NCBI GenBank assembly: GCA_013299115.1
Contig: JAAFKA010000028.1
Location: 1 to 60,159, forward strand
Source: Cytophagales bacterium
GTDB lineage: Bacteria > Bacteroidota > Bacteroidia > Cytophagales > Thermoflexibacteraceae
Direction of reading: 5' to 3'
Length of the DNA stretch: 60,159 bases
The position numbers and the translations under genes are program-made. Shown piece after piece: positions 49,841 to 59,086 of the stretch (the stretch's first letter is position 1; each line of letters opens with the position of its first letter). The notes under the pieces were generated by a model. It ran no database searches and was not told the DNA's origin. It saw only the letters and a program-made list of their open reading frames with translations.

Positions 49841-49952
49841 TTCCCCACGTTGCACGTGGGGCTATTGTAGTTCAACCCCTTCGAGGTTGTAGAACTTTTT
49901 TACAACCCCGAAGGGGTTGAACTCTGAATAGCCCCACGTGCAACGTGGGGAA
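49841..49952. repeat. Nested palindrome (26-bp outer, ~21-bp inner stems)
   Basis: The outer arms TTCCCCACGTTGCACGTGGG... (49841-49866) and the exact mirror (49927-49952) enclose a second stem, TTCAACCCCTTCGAGGTTGT (from 49871) with its near-perfect mirror ending at 49921. The tip is a T-run. It sits between smpB and the SPFH gene, both on the minus strand; it could terminate smpB and may be a mobile palindrome family. Confidence 0.87.
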
Positions 49953-49960
49953 GATAAGTT

Positions 49961-50431
49961 CTATTTAATATACCTTGCAATTTCTCTTTTGGTATCTCTT
50001 TCTTTAATGTCTTCGCGTTTGTCGTGCAGTTTTTTACCTTTGGCTAAGGCAATGTCGAGTTTTGCCAACCCTTTTTCGGTGATAAAAAGCCGAGTTGGAA
50101 TAATAGTCAGCCCTACATCATTCAGGGCAGTGGTCAGTTTGCGGAGTTCTCTTTTGGTTAGTAGCAATTTGCGGTCTTGTTTGGGTGCGTGATTGTAGTA
50201 AGCCCCACTTGACTCGTACTCCGAAATATGCAAATTGCGAATAAATAATTCGCCATTGAGAAACAAGCAAAAAGCATCTTGCAAATTTGCCTTGCCCAAC
50301 CGCAATGATTTGATTTCTGTTCCTCTTAATACAACACCTGCGGTGTATTTATCTAAAAAAGCATACTCAAAAGATGCACGACTGTTTTTGATATTGAGAT
50401 TTTTTACTATTTTATCTTTTTGTTTGGTCAT
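49961..50431 (-). CDS. smpB: SsrA-binding protein
   Basis: A 156-residue protein that binds tmRNA and brings it to stalled ribosomes. Seen: VKNLNIKNSRASFEYAFLD, then YTAGVVLRGTEIKSLRLGKA, NLQDAFCLFLNGELFIRNLH, HAPKQDRKLLLTKREL and LGLTIIPTRLFI-like strands, ending in the basic tail (KGKKLHDKREDIKERDTKRE). The extra Lys-rich tail is normal. Its first 20 bases overlap the end of the upstream gene of unknown function, so the two are probably translated from one mRNA. The tmRNA gene itself was not seen. Confidence 0.95.
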   Translation of the reverse strand: MTKQKDKIVKNLNIKNSRASFEYAFLDKYTAGVVLRGTEIKSLRLGKANLQDAFCLFLNGELFIRNLHISEYESSGAYYNHAPKQDRKLLLTKRELRKLTTALNDVGLTIIPTRLFITEKGLAKLDIALAKGKKLHDKREDIKERDTKREIARYIK

Positions 50432-51065
50432 TGCAATTTAAAATTAAGTGTTTTAGTTGTCGCAAGGCATAGATAATTTGCAGCAAATCTTGTTTACTCG
50501 TAGCAGAAAACTGCCTGCTTGTGCAGTATTCTTTGTCTGTTAAAGTTGCTAAACGCCAAGTAGCCCCTATTAAAAAACCGCCATAAATTGGCTGTTTGTT
50601 AATATTTTCTTTTTGAGCAGCCAACATAGCCATTAGCATTTGGGCTTCGGGGTCTTTCTTTTCACCTTTTGCTTTTTTAAACTCTTGCAAAAAGAAGTAA
50701 GGTTGATTGGGTGTTTTAAAGATAGAAGACGAAGACACCATGCAGTCGCAAATTACCGAAATTTCGTACTCGTCTATTACACTATACAGAGGTCTTTCAT
50801 AAAAAACCCTAATTTGATTGTCCATGTCCACGTTAGCTATTTCAAACAAAGGAGCTATGAGCCGAATCTTTATTTCTTCTTCATTCAAATAATCACTTGA
50901 AACAAGCATTTCTTGGTGTACTCTATCCAATAATCTTTGTTCAAAAGAGTCCAACTCAAAAGAAGTACCCAACCACTCGTTGAGTTGGTTGCAAGTGCCA
51001 CTTCTTTCTAATTGAAAAACTTTTGCAATCAGTGCAAGGTCAGGAAGTAGTTTTTTAAGTGCCAT
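50412..51065 (-). CDS. Hypothetical protein, possible PD-(D/E)XK-like fold, overlapping smpB
   Basis: A 217-residue soluble protein without signal peptide. It resembles Bacteroidota proteins of unknown function found near smpB. The middle part has strands and a motif pattern that could be a restriction-nuclease fold: Asp in EISVICDCMVSSS, then PYFFLQEFKKAKGEKKDPEA (a QEFK strand with the acidic/Lys pair), then MLMAMLAAQKEN and YGGFLIGATWRLAT. A catalytic nuclease is not proved. The 20-base overlap with smpB suggests translational coupling, but a functional link is only inference. Confidence 0.65.
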   Translation of the reverse strand: MALKKLLPDLALIAKVFQLERSGTCNQLNEWLGTSFELDSFEQRLLDRVHQEMLVSSDYLNEEEIKIRLIAPLFEIANVDMDNQIRVFYERPLYSVIDEYEISVICDCMVSSSSIFKTPNQPYFFLQEFKKAKGEKKDPEAQMLMAMLAAQKENINKQPIYGGFLIGATWRLATLTDKEYCTSRQFSATSKQDLLQIIYALRQLKHLILNCNDQTKR

Positions 51066-51124
51066 TGTTTGTAATTTCAGTATTTACAAAGGTAGCAAAA
51101 AAATAAGAATAATTACAAACAAAA

Positions 51125-53206
51125 TCAATTCGCAAATTTCCATTGCAAACCCAAAGTTATCTGGCGGTTGAGCAAGGGAACAGGGGCATGACCTCCGTAG
51201 TAAGGTTGCAACAAAACATAACGACTGTCTAAAATGTTGTGTGCAGTAAGTTGAAGTTCTGCGTTGCGGTGAATTTTGTAGAGAATATTGCAGTTTAGCA
51301 ACCAAACTGCGGGGTATTCAGTGTTTTGCGTGAGGTCATCGGGCTTTCCTTCAAACTGCCCATAACGACTACCAATAAAGGTGCAAGAAGGAGCAAAAGA
51401 CCATTTTTTGAGTTTATAATAGCCTCCTGCATTGATTTTGGTAGTGGGCAAACCCAAAAAAGCCTGTCGGTCTGCGGCTGTAAAAATAGTGGAAGTGATA
51501 GGACTTGCCACATTGTAAGCAAAATTTAGAAAACCGCCAACGATAGGTTTTTTGTAGGTAATTTCTCCTTCTACTCCTCTGCTGGCTGCCTCCCCAAAGT
51601 TTTGGTAAGAATTGTTGCCACCAATATACGTAATAGGTTTGTCTATGTTTACTACATATAAATTAACTTTGGCTACAAAATCAGGCGTAAATTTATAACC
51701 AATTTCAAACTCAAAGGTGTCTGCCAATTCGGGCTGCAAGACGTTTTGCGAGGAGTTGTATTGGCGAGAATAGGCTTGCCACAACAAAGGTACGCGAAAA
51801 GCACGACCATATAACAGTTTCATATTCAGGCTTTTAGCTACGTAGGTTAAACCTACTCTTGGGGCAAAAGCAGACCCAAAACGGTTGGTTTCATAACGGC
51901 TACCGAGTGTCAAACCAAAATTTTTGATTTGAATATTGTACTGAAAAAAGCCATAACGTGCGGGGTTTGTAACCCAATAGCTGGTATCAGCTTGATTTTT
52001 GGAAAATTGAAAGCCTGGATATCCGTCTAATTGTATGCTGTTGGCAGCATCTAATTGGTAGCCGCCACCTACCATAAGCCTACCAATTTTATGATGGTCA
52101 TAAGTTAAGTAGGTTTCTATTTTTCCTCTGTACCCTTTAGCAGCCGTATTTTCCCACATTGTAGAGGCATCGGGCAAAACAAATTGTCCTTGTGGGGTCT
52201 TGTCTATTTGGGTATTTACCCTTGATGTGATAGGATTTCCTCTTGTCAAATCTAACAGCACTTCGGCAGACAAACCACTTTTGAAGTCTTTGGTATAAGA
52301 GCCTTGCAAAGTTTCGGTGTAGTGAAACAAGTTATTCATTGGGTTTCCATTTACCAAAGGCAAGACGGGACCAAATTGTGTTTGGGCTAAGTAGCTGGTT
52401 TGGTTGAAGTTATAAGACAAAGCAAAGGTTTTGTATTGCAATTTGGCTACCAAATGTTGCCACTGTCGCCACGAAAGGTCGTTGCCCATTTGCAGGGTGC
52501 CACCCGAAAAATCACGATAGAGTTCGGTAGAGGTGGGCGTATAATTGTAACCTCCTTGCACACTCATCTCTAAATCATTTTTTTTGAAACCTCCCCCACC
52601 ATTGGCGTTGAAAGTCAAGCCGTTGCTGCCCATTAATCCTGTGGCGGTGTTAAATTGTATGCCGTTGTATTGGCTACCTCTTGGCGTGATGATATTGATA
52701 ACAGCTACTTCTGCAAAACCGCCATAAATTGCCGAGCCAGGTCCCCTGATAATTTCTACTCTTTCTATCATAGCGGCGGGGTAAGTACCAAAAAAATTGG
52801 TATTGCCATAGCCAAAACAATTTACTATTTTGTTGTCTATCATCAACAATACTTTGCCCTCATGCCCCCACAACCCTCGAAAACCTACGCCAAACAGACT
52901 TTGTACGTCTATACCAAACTCAAAACCAGCCACTTGTCGCAAAATATCACTCACATCTCTTGCCCCCCACAGTTTAATGTCGTCTTTGGTAATTACACTG
53001 ACAATGGCGGGGGCTTGTTCTTGGGTCTGCGAAAAACGACCCGCAATGCTTACTTCTTCGTCTTTTATTTTTCTAACAGACAAATTAAGTAGTTCTTTCA
53101 CTTGGGGGTGAAAAATACCCGAAGTCGTGTCATTTTCTTGGGCAAAGAGTGGAGTAATCAAACAGCAAGTAAAGCTAACAAGGAAAAAGAGTAACCAATG
53201 ACGCAT
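51125..53206 (-). CDS. TonB-dependent outer-membrane receptor
   Basis: A 693-residue receptor with a signal peptide (LVSFTCCLITPLFAQ, cut near 22). A plug domain (~65-180) includes PAIVSVITKDDIKLWGARDV, LRQVAGFEFG, LMIDNKIVN and RVEIIRGPGSAIYGGFAEVA. The rest is a 22-stranded barrel (long strands such as AKLQYKTFALSYNFNQTSY) ending in a typical final strand (RQITLGLQWKFAN). It has no N-terminal carboxypeptidase-like domain, unlike SusC. The substrate (siderophore, vitamin or nickel/cobalt) cannot be read. No SusD partner is present. It is a single-gene unit, preceded by a perfect 30-bp palindrome. Confidence 0.9.
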   Translation of the reverse strand: MRHWLLFFLVSFTCCLITPLFAQENDTTSGIFHPQVKELLNLSVRKIKDEEVSIAGRFSQTQEQAPAIVSVITKDDIKLWGARDVSDILRQVAGFEFGIDVQSLFGVGFRGLWGHEGKVLLMIDNKIVNCFGYGNTNFFGTYPAAMIERVEIIRGPGSAIYGGFAEVAVINIITPRGSQYNGIQFNTATGLMGSNGLTFNANGGGGFKKNDLEMSVQGGYNYTPTSTELYRDFSGGTLQMGNDLSWRQWQHLVAKLQYKTFALSYNFNQTSYLAQTQFGPVLPLVNGNPMNNLFHYTETLQGSYTKDFKSGLSAEVLLDLTRGNPITSRVNTQIDKTPQGQFVLPDASTMWENTAAKGYRGKIETYLTYDHHKIGRLMVGGGYQLDAANSIQLDGYPGFQFSKNQADTSYWVTNPARYGFFQYNIQIKNFGLTLGSRYETNRFGSAFAPRVGLTYVAKSLNMKLLYGRAFRVPLLWQAYSRQYNSSQNVLQPELADTFEFEIGYKFTPDFVAKVNLYVVNIDKPITYIGGNNSYQNFGEAASRGVEGEITYKKPIVGGFLNFAYNVASPITSTIFTAADRQAFLGLPTTKINAGGYYKLKKWSFAPSCTFIGSRYGQFEGKPDDLTQNTEYPAVWLLNCNILYKIHRNAELQLTAHNILDSRYVLLQPYYGGHAPVPLLNRQITLGLQWKFAN

Positions 53207-53305
53207 AAATTAAGAGTTAAGTTGGGATTTTTGTTGTAAGGCAAGTTACAAAAAAAATACAGCTATTCCTATTTTTTTGTGATTTTCTGTTAATAACAGT
53301 TTACA

Positions 53306-53420
53306 TATACACATCGGAAAGTGGTTTTGGGATTTTTAATTTCAAAAATGCAGCATACAAGCAACAGTTCTTAAAGAACTGTTACTTCTCAAATCCCAAA
53401 ACCACTTTCCGATGTGTATA
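53306..53420. repeat. Perfect 30-bp inverted repeat with inner hairpin
   Basis: TATACACATCGGAAAGTGGT... (53306-53335) and its exact mirror (53391-53420) enclose an inner ACAGTTCTT/AAGAACTGT hairpin (53364-53382). It lies between the amine oxidase stop and the TonB receptor start (same strand), so it could be a terminator and also a palindromic repeat. Confidence 0.85.
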
Positions 53421-53421
53421 G

Positions 53422-54804
53422 CTACAAAGTTGCAATTTTTTCGCCTTCTCTGATGCCCGACAAGTAAGCCCCATGCACAGTTGCCCTGTATTTGGCGGAG
53501 GTGTGTTCTCCTGCAAAATGGATTCTACCGCCAACAGATTTGCTAAAATTCTCAAAATCCTCGTAAGTCGTGTTCAGATTGCCAAAAGAATAAGCTCCGT
53601 AGCTAAATTTGTCGTTGCCCCATCTGGTAACAAGTACCTTTGTTGGATTTGGAATGTTGTTGCCAAACATCAACCGCAAGGGTATCATTGCCTCTTGACT
53701 GATTTGCTCGTTGCTCATTTTATCTATTTCATAACCATAATTGCCAAAACCAAATGTAACTAAACCATGCACTTCGGTAAAAGTGCGGAGGTTGAGAAAA
53801 TAGGTAAATTTGCCTTTCACTTGGTTGTCGTAGCCATAATATTGTTGGGTAGGATTCCAAAAAGTACGGTCAAAAACCAACACCACTTTGTTTACGCCAC
53901 CCATTTGCATACGATTGATAATTGCTTTTTTGTCATCAGGCAAGTCGGGACTGAATTTTACATCTCCTTTTTTTAATACGCCCAAAGGTAAGGTGCACAA
54001 GCAATGTTTGCCTGTAAAAGTGCCTTTGTCTGTCGTAACACTCACGCCGTCTTTGGTGTAGGCAATATTCGTAACCGTATGACTTAGTTTTATGCTGGGC
54101 GTAAGGCTGGAAAAGTTTTTGAAAATCTGCTCATAACCTTCGGGGAACAACACATCTTTGCCCTCAAATTTATCATCTGTATTCCAATTTTTTGCCGACA
54201 AGTTTTCTATGGGGCCTCCTTTGTCAAATTCCAAATAAGAACTCATCATCCATTGAATAAACTGCTCATTCAAAGCCCCATTGCGAACTTGATTTAAGGC
54301 TTGCGAAAAAGGAATGTCGTTGCCTGTGAGGGTGTTGGCAAGTGCATTCATTTGGGCAAGCAAGCCGTTGTAATTGGCATTGGCAGCACCAAAAACTGAC
54401 CCTTCTACTTCTTTGCCTACTCTATCGAACAAAGAAAAACTGCCATCATCTGTGAGGTAGGTTTTTGCTCCTGCATCAGCTGCCAATTTGGTAATTGGAT
54501 TGGCTGCCGAAGGACCATGAATCCAACCTGCACCCATATCAAAGGGAAAGCCCAAACTTTTGTCTGTCCAAATTCTCCCGCCAATTCTATCTCTGCCCTC
54601 CAAAATAAGTACTTTGATATTTTTTTCTGCCAATTTTTGGGCAGCAGCCAAGCCCGAAATTCCTGCCCCTAAGATAATGACCTGATTGTCATAACTTGTC
54701 GGATTGTTGGGATTGGCGTTAGGGTCTGTGGCATCTTTGCTACAACCCAAAAGTGTGCCTGTGGTAGCAAGCAAACCCAATTTTAAGGCATCTCTGCGTT
54801 TCAT
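53422..54804 (-). CDS. Flavin monoamine oxidase family protein, exported lipoprotein-like
   Basis: A 460-residue FAD enzyme. The N-terminus is twin-arginine-like (KRRDALKLGLL) with a lipobox (TLLGC, Cys21), so it is probably folded in the cytoplasm, exported and lipid-anchored. FAD binding: VIILGAGISGLAAAQKLAEK at ~42-61, the LEGRDRIGGRIWTD segment, and C-terminal GRIHFAGEHTSAKYRATVHG. The substrate side has the MAO-like GAGWIHGP motif near residue 92. It should oxidise an amine or amino-acid-like substrate, releasing hydrogen peroxide; which one cannot be told. It is isolated, preceded by a ~180-base gap. Confidence 0.88.
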   Translation of the reverse strand: MKRRDALKLGLLATTGTLLGCSKDATDPNANPNNPTSYDNQVIILGAGISGLAAAQKLAEKNIKVLILEGRDRIGGRIWTDKSLGFPFDMGAGWIHGPSAANPITKLAADAGAKTYLTDDGSFSLFDRVGKEVEGSVFGAANANYNGLLAQMNALANTLTGNDIPFSQALNQVRNGALNEQFIQWMMSSYLEFDKGGPIENLSAKNWNTDDKFEGKDVLFPEGYEQIFKNFSSLTPSIKLSHTVTNIAYTKDGVSVTTDKGTFTGKHCLCTLPLGVLKKGDVKFSPDLPDDKKAIINRMQMGGVNKVVLVFDRTFWNPTQQYYGYDNQVKGKFTYFLNLRTFTEVHGLVTFGFGNYGYEIDKMSNEQISQEAMIPLRLMFGNNIPNPTKVLVTRWGNDKFSYGAYSFGNLNTTYEDFENFSKSVGGRIHFAGEHTSAKYRATVHGAYLSGIREGEKIATL

Positions 54805-54994
54805 GTTTATAAGAGTGTTTTGTTTACTTTGGCAATATATAAGGATTTTTTTGCGATTTACTATAATTACCTCTATAATTTGCAGTAGTGTTGAATGTAA
54901 ACTAAATTTAGGAGATAATCCAATAACTTTTAATAATCTTTTAATCTTGTAAACTTTTTAGGTACTCTTGCTGTTTTGTTAAAAAATGCAAAAA

Positions 54995-55363
54995 ATGGAA
55001 TTCGCTGTACAAGAAACTATACGCAACCCAATAGCTGATAATTTGGGGACTAATCAAATGGGCAATTTATACGACAAGGTGCTTGAAACTATCAAAACCA
55101 TTTATGACCCCGAAATTCCTGTCGATATTTATGAATTGGGCTTGATTTACGAGATTAATATTTTCCCTGTCAATAGTGTCTATATTCGAATGACCCTAAC
55201 TTCGCCAGCTTGCCCCTCTGCCGAGCAAATTCCTGCCGAAGTGGAGCAAAAAGTGAAGGCAATAGAAGGGGTCAATGATGTAAAAGTAGAACTTACTTTT
55301 GAGCCGCCTTATACGCAAGACATGATGTCGGAAGTAGCAAAATTGGAGTTGGGATTTATGTAA
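54995..55363 (+). CDS. sufT: SufT / MIP18-family (DUF59) iron-sulfur assembly protein
   Basis: The start is the ATG of MEFAVQETIR (three codons after an alternative). The 122-residue protein is a DUF59 protein with the diagnostic block YDPEIPVDIYELGLIYEINI, then RMTLTSPACPSAEQIPAEVE (the conserved Cys) and VELTFEPPYTQDMMSEVAKL. It matches SufT, which helps mature Fe-S proteins, though in many Bacteroidota it lies in the suf operon; here it stands alone before a bacilliredoxin gene 37 bases on. Confidence 0.87.
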   Translation: MEFAVQETIRNPIADNLGTNQMGNLYDKVLETIKTIYDPEIPVDIYELGLIYEINIFPVNSVYIRMTLTSPACPSAEQIPAEVEQKVKAIEGVNDVKVELTFEPPYTQDMMSEVAKLELGFM

Positions 55364-55400
55364 AAAAAAATTAAGCATTCAAAATTAAAAATTAAAAAAT

Positions 55401-55820
55401 ATGTATCCAGAAAGTTTGACAACGCCGATGAAACAAGATTTGGTTTCGGTAGGTTTTGAGGATTTGACTACATCACAAGCCGTAGATGCAGTGATGCAAC
55501 GCAAAGGCACTACGCTGGTCGTGGTCAATTCGGTTTGTGGCTGTGCAGCAGGTGCTGCCCGTCCGGGTGTGAAGTTGGCTTTGCAACGTGCCAATAGCAA
55601 GCCAGATTTTATGACCACTGTTTTTGCAGGGGTGGACAAAGAGGCTGTGCAAAAAGCACGTGAATATATGTTGCCGTATCCACCTTCTTCGCCTTCTATT
55701 GCCCTGTTTAAAGATGGCGAATTGGTGCATTTTGTAGAAAGACACCACATCGAAGGTAGAAATGCCGAAATGATAGCCCAGCATTTGTCAGCTGTTTTTG
55801 AAGATGTTTGCAAAAAATAA
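55401..55820 (+). CDS. Bacilliredoxin, BrxA/BrxB (YphP/YqiW) family
   Basis: A 139-residue thioredoxin-like protein with the CGC motif at 46-48 (VVNSVCGCAAGAARPGVKLA). It also has the usual N-terminus MYPESLTTPMKQDL and the C-terminal ELVHFVERHHIEGRNAEMIA. In Firmicutes, bacilliredoxins remove bacillithiol from mixed disulfides; in Bacteroidota this family is also conserved. It is paired with sufT, and both may serve redox/Fe-S upkeep. The gene starts 37 bases after sufT. Confidence 0.92.
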   Translation: MYPESLTTPMKQDLVSVGFEDLTTSQAVDAVMQRKGTTLVVVNSVCGCAAGAARPGVKLALQRANSKPDFMTTVFAGVDKEAVQKAREYMLPYPPSSPSIALFKDGELVHFVERHHIEGRNAEMIAQHLSAVFEDVCKK

Positions 55821-55912
55821 ACTATCTTCTTGCAAAATAAACTATCAAGTAACAATAAGCAATAAGACAAAATAAAAGTAAGTTTCTATTTTTGTAACTC
55901 CTTGAAAATCAA

Positions 55913-55941
55913 TTATCGGACACTTTAAAAGTGTCCGATAA
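55913..55941. terminator. Bidirectional hairpin terminator
   Basis: A 14-bp perfect stem TTATCGGACACTTT with a one-base loop, between convergent bacilliredoxin (+) and flippase (-) genes. Confidence 0.85.
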
Positions 55942-55951
55942 ATTTGTTCAC

Positions 55952-57409
55952 TTACTCTCCTCTCATTTCTTTGTATTCTCTGCCACCAAGCACAGCCAAA
56001 AAGCCCACAGTCAAAGCCCAATGCCACGCTTGATTGACCCAAAAATTGTCGAATTTGATAAACCAACCTACCAAAATAAAGGCTGTTGCCAACAAAACAT
56101 AGCCTAAACCATTGCCAATTTTGTAAGGAATGGGGTAGTATTTTTGCCCAAAATAATAGCTGGCTATCATCATGCTGGCATAGCAAATCAGCGTGGCAAC
56201 AGCACTGCCCACGTAACCCCAAATTGGAATGAGCAACAAATTGCCTGCAATGGTGAGAAAAGCACCAAAAAAGCCCAACAGAGTGCCAAAATAGGTTTTG
56301 TCTGTAACTTTAAACCAAACGGAAAGGTTGTAGTAAACTCCCAAAAATAAATTTGCTAAGAGCAAAAACGGCACAATCAACAGTCCTTCTGCATAAATTG
56401 GATTTGCCAAAAACAAGTGTTGCAACAAATCTAAATTCAGACTTACGCCTGCATACATACATACGCAAACAATGACAAAGTATTTGGTAACTTTTGCAAA
56501 TAATTCGGGCGAATTTTTGTCGGCTGCTTTGGAGAAAAAGAAAGGCTCGGCTGCATACTTAAAACCCTGTACGGCTAAGGTGATGAAAACCGAAAATTTG
56601 TAGCAAGCTGAAAAAATACCAACGGCATCTAAGTTGCTGCGGTCAGGATAAAAACCTTCGGGCAACCAATATTTGATAAAATCTCTACTCAATACTTCGT
56701 TTATCATACCCGCCAACCCTGTAAATAGAATGGGATAGGCATACAAAAAAATTGGTTTGAATTTGCCAAAATCCAAAGTGAATTGAAAACTAACAAAATA
56801 ACGCCACAAAAACGGCAAAACCAACACGTTGCTTATCAAATTGGCGATGACTATATAACCAATTCCAATATTTTCGTTGTATAAAGTGGGCAAATATCGA
56901 GGGCAAAACCAAAGGAAAAAGTAATTCAGCAACACATTGGCTACGATGCTGACCACACGCAACGTAGTAAATAATTTGGCTTTGTTTTCCTGCCTTAGCC
57001 GAGCAAAAGGAATGGCTGCAATGGCATCGGAGGCAAACAGCCACGCAAACCAAACGACATATTGCCCAAAATTATCGGGATATTGCATGAGGTTGGCAAA
57101 AAATGAAGCAAAAATTGTCAAAAGCACAGAAAAAAACAAACTGCTGGTGAGCAAAGCCGACAAGACAATGTTGTAAATGTTTTGCGGGTCATTTTCAGGT
57201 TTGGAAACAAACCGAAAATAGGCAGTTTCCATTCCGTAGGTGTAAATGACGTTGAAAAACGCAGCCTTTGCATAAAAGTCTGACATAATTCCGTACTCCG
57301 CAGGCAAAAAAACTGCCGTATGCAGATAAACCAGCGTATAATTCAGAAAACGACCTAAATTGCTACTGATGCCGTAAATGACTGTTTGAGAGGCTAATTT
57401 TTTGAGCAT
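55952..57409 (-). CDS. Polysaccharide flippase (MATE/Wzx-like, lipopolysaccharide biosynthesis)
   Basis: A 485-residue inner-membrane protein with about 14 helices. The N-terminus LKKLASQTVIYGISSNLGRF and the internal GMETAYFRFVSKPENDP, PEGFYPDRSNLDAVGIFSAC and GYVGSAVATLICYASMMI are typical of Bacteroidota oligosaccharide/lipid-linked-sugar flippases. It likely moves lipid-linked oligosaccharide units across the membrane for capsule, LPS or glycoprotein synthesis. No glycosyltransferases are adjacent, so the partner pathway is unknown. Its 5' side lies 42 bases from the PhzF gene's stop on the same strand. Confidence 0.85.
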   Translation of the reverse strand: MLKKLASQTVIYGISSNLGRFLNYTLVYLHTAVFLPAEYGIMSDFYAKAAFFNVIYTYGMETAYFRFVSKPENDPQNIYNIVLSALLTSSLFFSVLLTIFASFFANLMQYPDNFGQYVVWFAWLFASDAIAAIPFARLRQENKAKLFTTLRVVSIVANVLLNYFFLWFCPRYLPTLYNENIGIGYIVIANLISNVLVLPFLWRYFVSFQFTLDFGKFKPIFLYAYPILFTGLAGMINEVLSRDFIKYWLPEGFYPDRSNLDAVGIFSACYKFSVFITLAVQGFKYAAEPFFFSKAADKNSPELFAKVTKYFVIVCVCMYAGVSLNLDLLQHLFLANPIYAEGLLIVPFLLLANLFLGVYYNLSVWFKVTDKTYFGTLLGFFGAFLTIAGNLLLIPIWGYVGSAVATLICYASMMIASYYFGQKYYPIPYKIGNGLGYVLLATAFILVGWFIKFDNFWVNQAWHWALTVGFLAVLGGREYKEMRGE

Positions 57410-57451
57410 AAGTAGAAAAATGTGGAATAGTAGGTATAAAACATATTAAAC

Positions 57452-58333
57452 TTACCTTAAAATCACTTCTCCCTGCATCACCACCTTTGCCGTACCTATG
57501 AGAGTTGCTCGTTGGTTATCTTTCAGCACAATGCGGATAACCCCTGTGCGTGAAGAGGCTTGAAAAGCTGTTAAAGTATTTTTTTGGAGTTTTTCAGCCC
57601 AATATTTAGCCAGCAAAGTATGACTTGCCGCAGAGAGGGCATCTTCTTCAATACCAATCCAAGGGCAAAAACAACGAGAAACAAAATCTGTATGCGATGG
57701 TATGCCGTTTGCCAACAAAACAGGAACTTGTAGAGGAGCCACAGTCAAAGCTACTTTTTTAATAGCCTGCTCTTGGTGCTGGCGGAGTGCCTCAAAATCT
57801 GGCTGAACAGCCAACAAAGTTTGCAACTTATCTACCTCTATAATTAGCAAATTTCGTTCTGCTGAATAAACAGCTTGGGTGTAAGCAGACAGCCCTAATT
57901 TGGTAAGCAAGGCAGGCGAAGGTTGAGCATCAGCAAAAGTATCGACAGGAAAATCTAAGCTTATCTCTTTAGTCTTTTTGTCATAATGAGCCAGTATATC
58001 TCCACTTAATGTCTTGAAAATCAGAGTTTTATTTGGATTTCTGTAATTATGAAACAGCAAAAAAGCTGCTGCTTGGGTTGCGTGTCCACACATCTTAACC
58101 TCTTGCGTGGGCATAAACCAACGCAACCAAAAAGTTTGGGCTTTCTTAGGACTTTCAAAATCTAATGGCTGTATAAAAGCTGTTTCAGGTGTTGCCATTT
58201 CACCTGCTAGCAAAGTGTAAAAATCAAGTGTTGTAAATTGCCTTTTTAAAAAAATAACTGTAGCAGGGTTACCTGCAAATAGTTGGTCTGTAAAAGCATT
58301 TACTCTGTATAAAGGTAAAAAAACGTCTGCCAT
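57452..58333 (-). CDS. PhzF-family isomerase/epimerase-fold protein
   Basis: A 293-residue protein with the PhzF two-half fold. The first half opens PLYRVNAFTDQLFAGNPATV and has the catalytic Glu of the ATPETAFI segment (about residue 50), then MPTQEVKMCGHATQAAAFLL. The second half has ACTOR-like GIPSHTDFVSRCFCPWIGIE, EDALSAASHTLLA, and TAFQASSRTGVIRIVL. PhzF proteins catalyse isomerisations in phenazine synthesis, but most Bacteroidota members have unknown roles. Its 3' neighbour on the strand is the flippase gene. Confidence 0.88.
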   Translation of the reverse strand: MADVFLPLYRVNAFTDQLFAGNPATVIFLKRQFTTLDFYTLLAGEMATPETAFIQPLDFESPKKAQTFWLRWFMPTQEVKMCGHATQAAAFLLFHNYRNPNKTLIFKTLSGDILAHYDKKTKEISLDFPVDTFADAQPSPALLTKLGLSAYTQAVYSAERNLLIIEVDKLQTLLAVQPDFEALRQHQEQAIKKVALTVAPLQVPVLLANGIPSHTDFVSRCFCPWIGIEEDALSAASHTLLAKYWAEKLQKNTLTAFQASSRTGVIRIVLKDNQRATLIGTAKVVMQGEVILR

Positions 58334-58547
58334 TTTTGAAATAATCAGGCTGCAAAGTAAAACAATTTTATTGCAAAATGGAATTTAATGTTAAATTATA
58401 TCAAAATTAACCTTTGCCGAAGTTTTTTTACCACCTGTTCTTTCAGACTCCGCAACTGTTGGTAGTTTTTCTGAAAAGTGGCTTGCTTTTATTGTTTAGG
58501 TGCAATATATTTGGGTAAATTTTGTATCAAAATTACGACCATAAAAA

Positions 58548-59084
58548 ATGGTAAATCCTATTTTACAACTACTAGTAGAAATTACTGCTATTTTGGACAG
58601 GCTACATATTCCCTATATGGTGTCAGGAAGTGTTGCTATGACTTTTTATGCTATCAGTCGCAGCACCAGAGATATAGATGTGGTCGTATATTTACAAGAA
58701 ACTGATATTGAGTTACTTATAGAAAATCTACCTAACTTTTATTACCATAAAGAAAGTATGCAAACTGAAGTAAGAAGAGGCGGATTATTCAATATGATTG
58801 ACAACAAAACTGGATTTAAGATAGATTTTATTATTCTCAAACAAACTGAGTATGGTTTACAAGCCTTCGCAAGCAAACAACAAGTAGATATTTTAGGGCA
58901 AAAAATATGGGTCATTGCTATTGAGGATTTGATACTTGCCAAGCTACAATGGATACAGGCTTTGTATAGCGACAGACAAGTAGAAGATATAAAACAGTTG
59001 CTACCTAACCCTGCTGTTGATTTGAAGTATGTAGATTTTTGGGTAAAAAAATTACAACTAAATTCTTACGATATTTTTGAATAA
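58548..59084 (+). CDS. Nucleotidyltransferase (AbiEii/DUF6036-like)
   Basis: A 178-residue nucleotidyltransferase-fold protein: PYMVSGSVAMTFYAISRSTR, then DIDVVVYLQE, holds the GS motif and DxD metal residues, later KIDFIILKQTEYG supplies a third Asp. The C-terminal half is helical, with a late IAIEDLILAKLQWIQ block. Such proteins are the catalytic half of several toxin-antitoxin-like systems. A small gene follows two bases after its stop, suggesting a two-gene module. It is not the MNT type at 40013, which is half its size. Confidence 0.82.
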   Translation: MVNPILQLLVEITAILDRLHIPYMVSGSVAMTFYAISRSTRDIDVVVYLQETDIELLIENLPNFYYHKESMQTEVRRGGLFNMIDNKTGFKIDFIILKQTEYGLQAFASKQQVDILGQKIWVIAIEDLILAKLQWIQALYSDRQVEDIKQLLPNPAVDLKYVDFWVKKLQLNSYDIFE

Positions 59085-59086
59085 CC

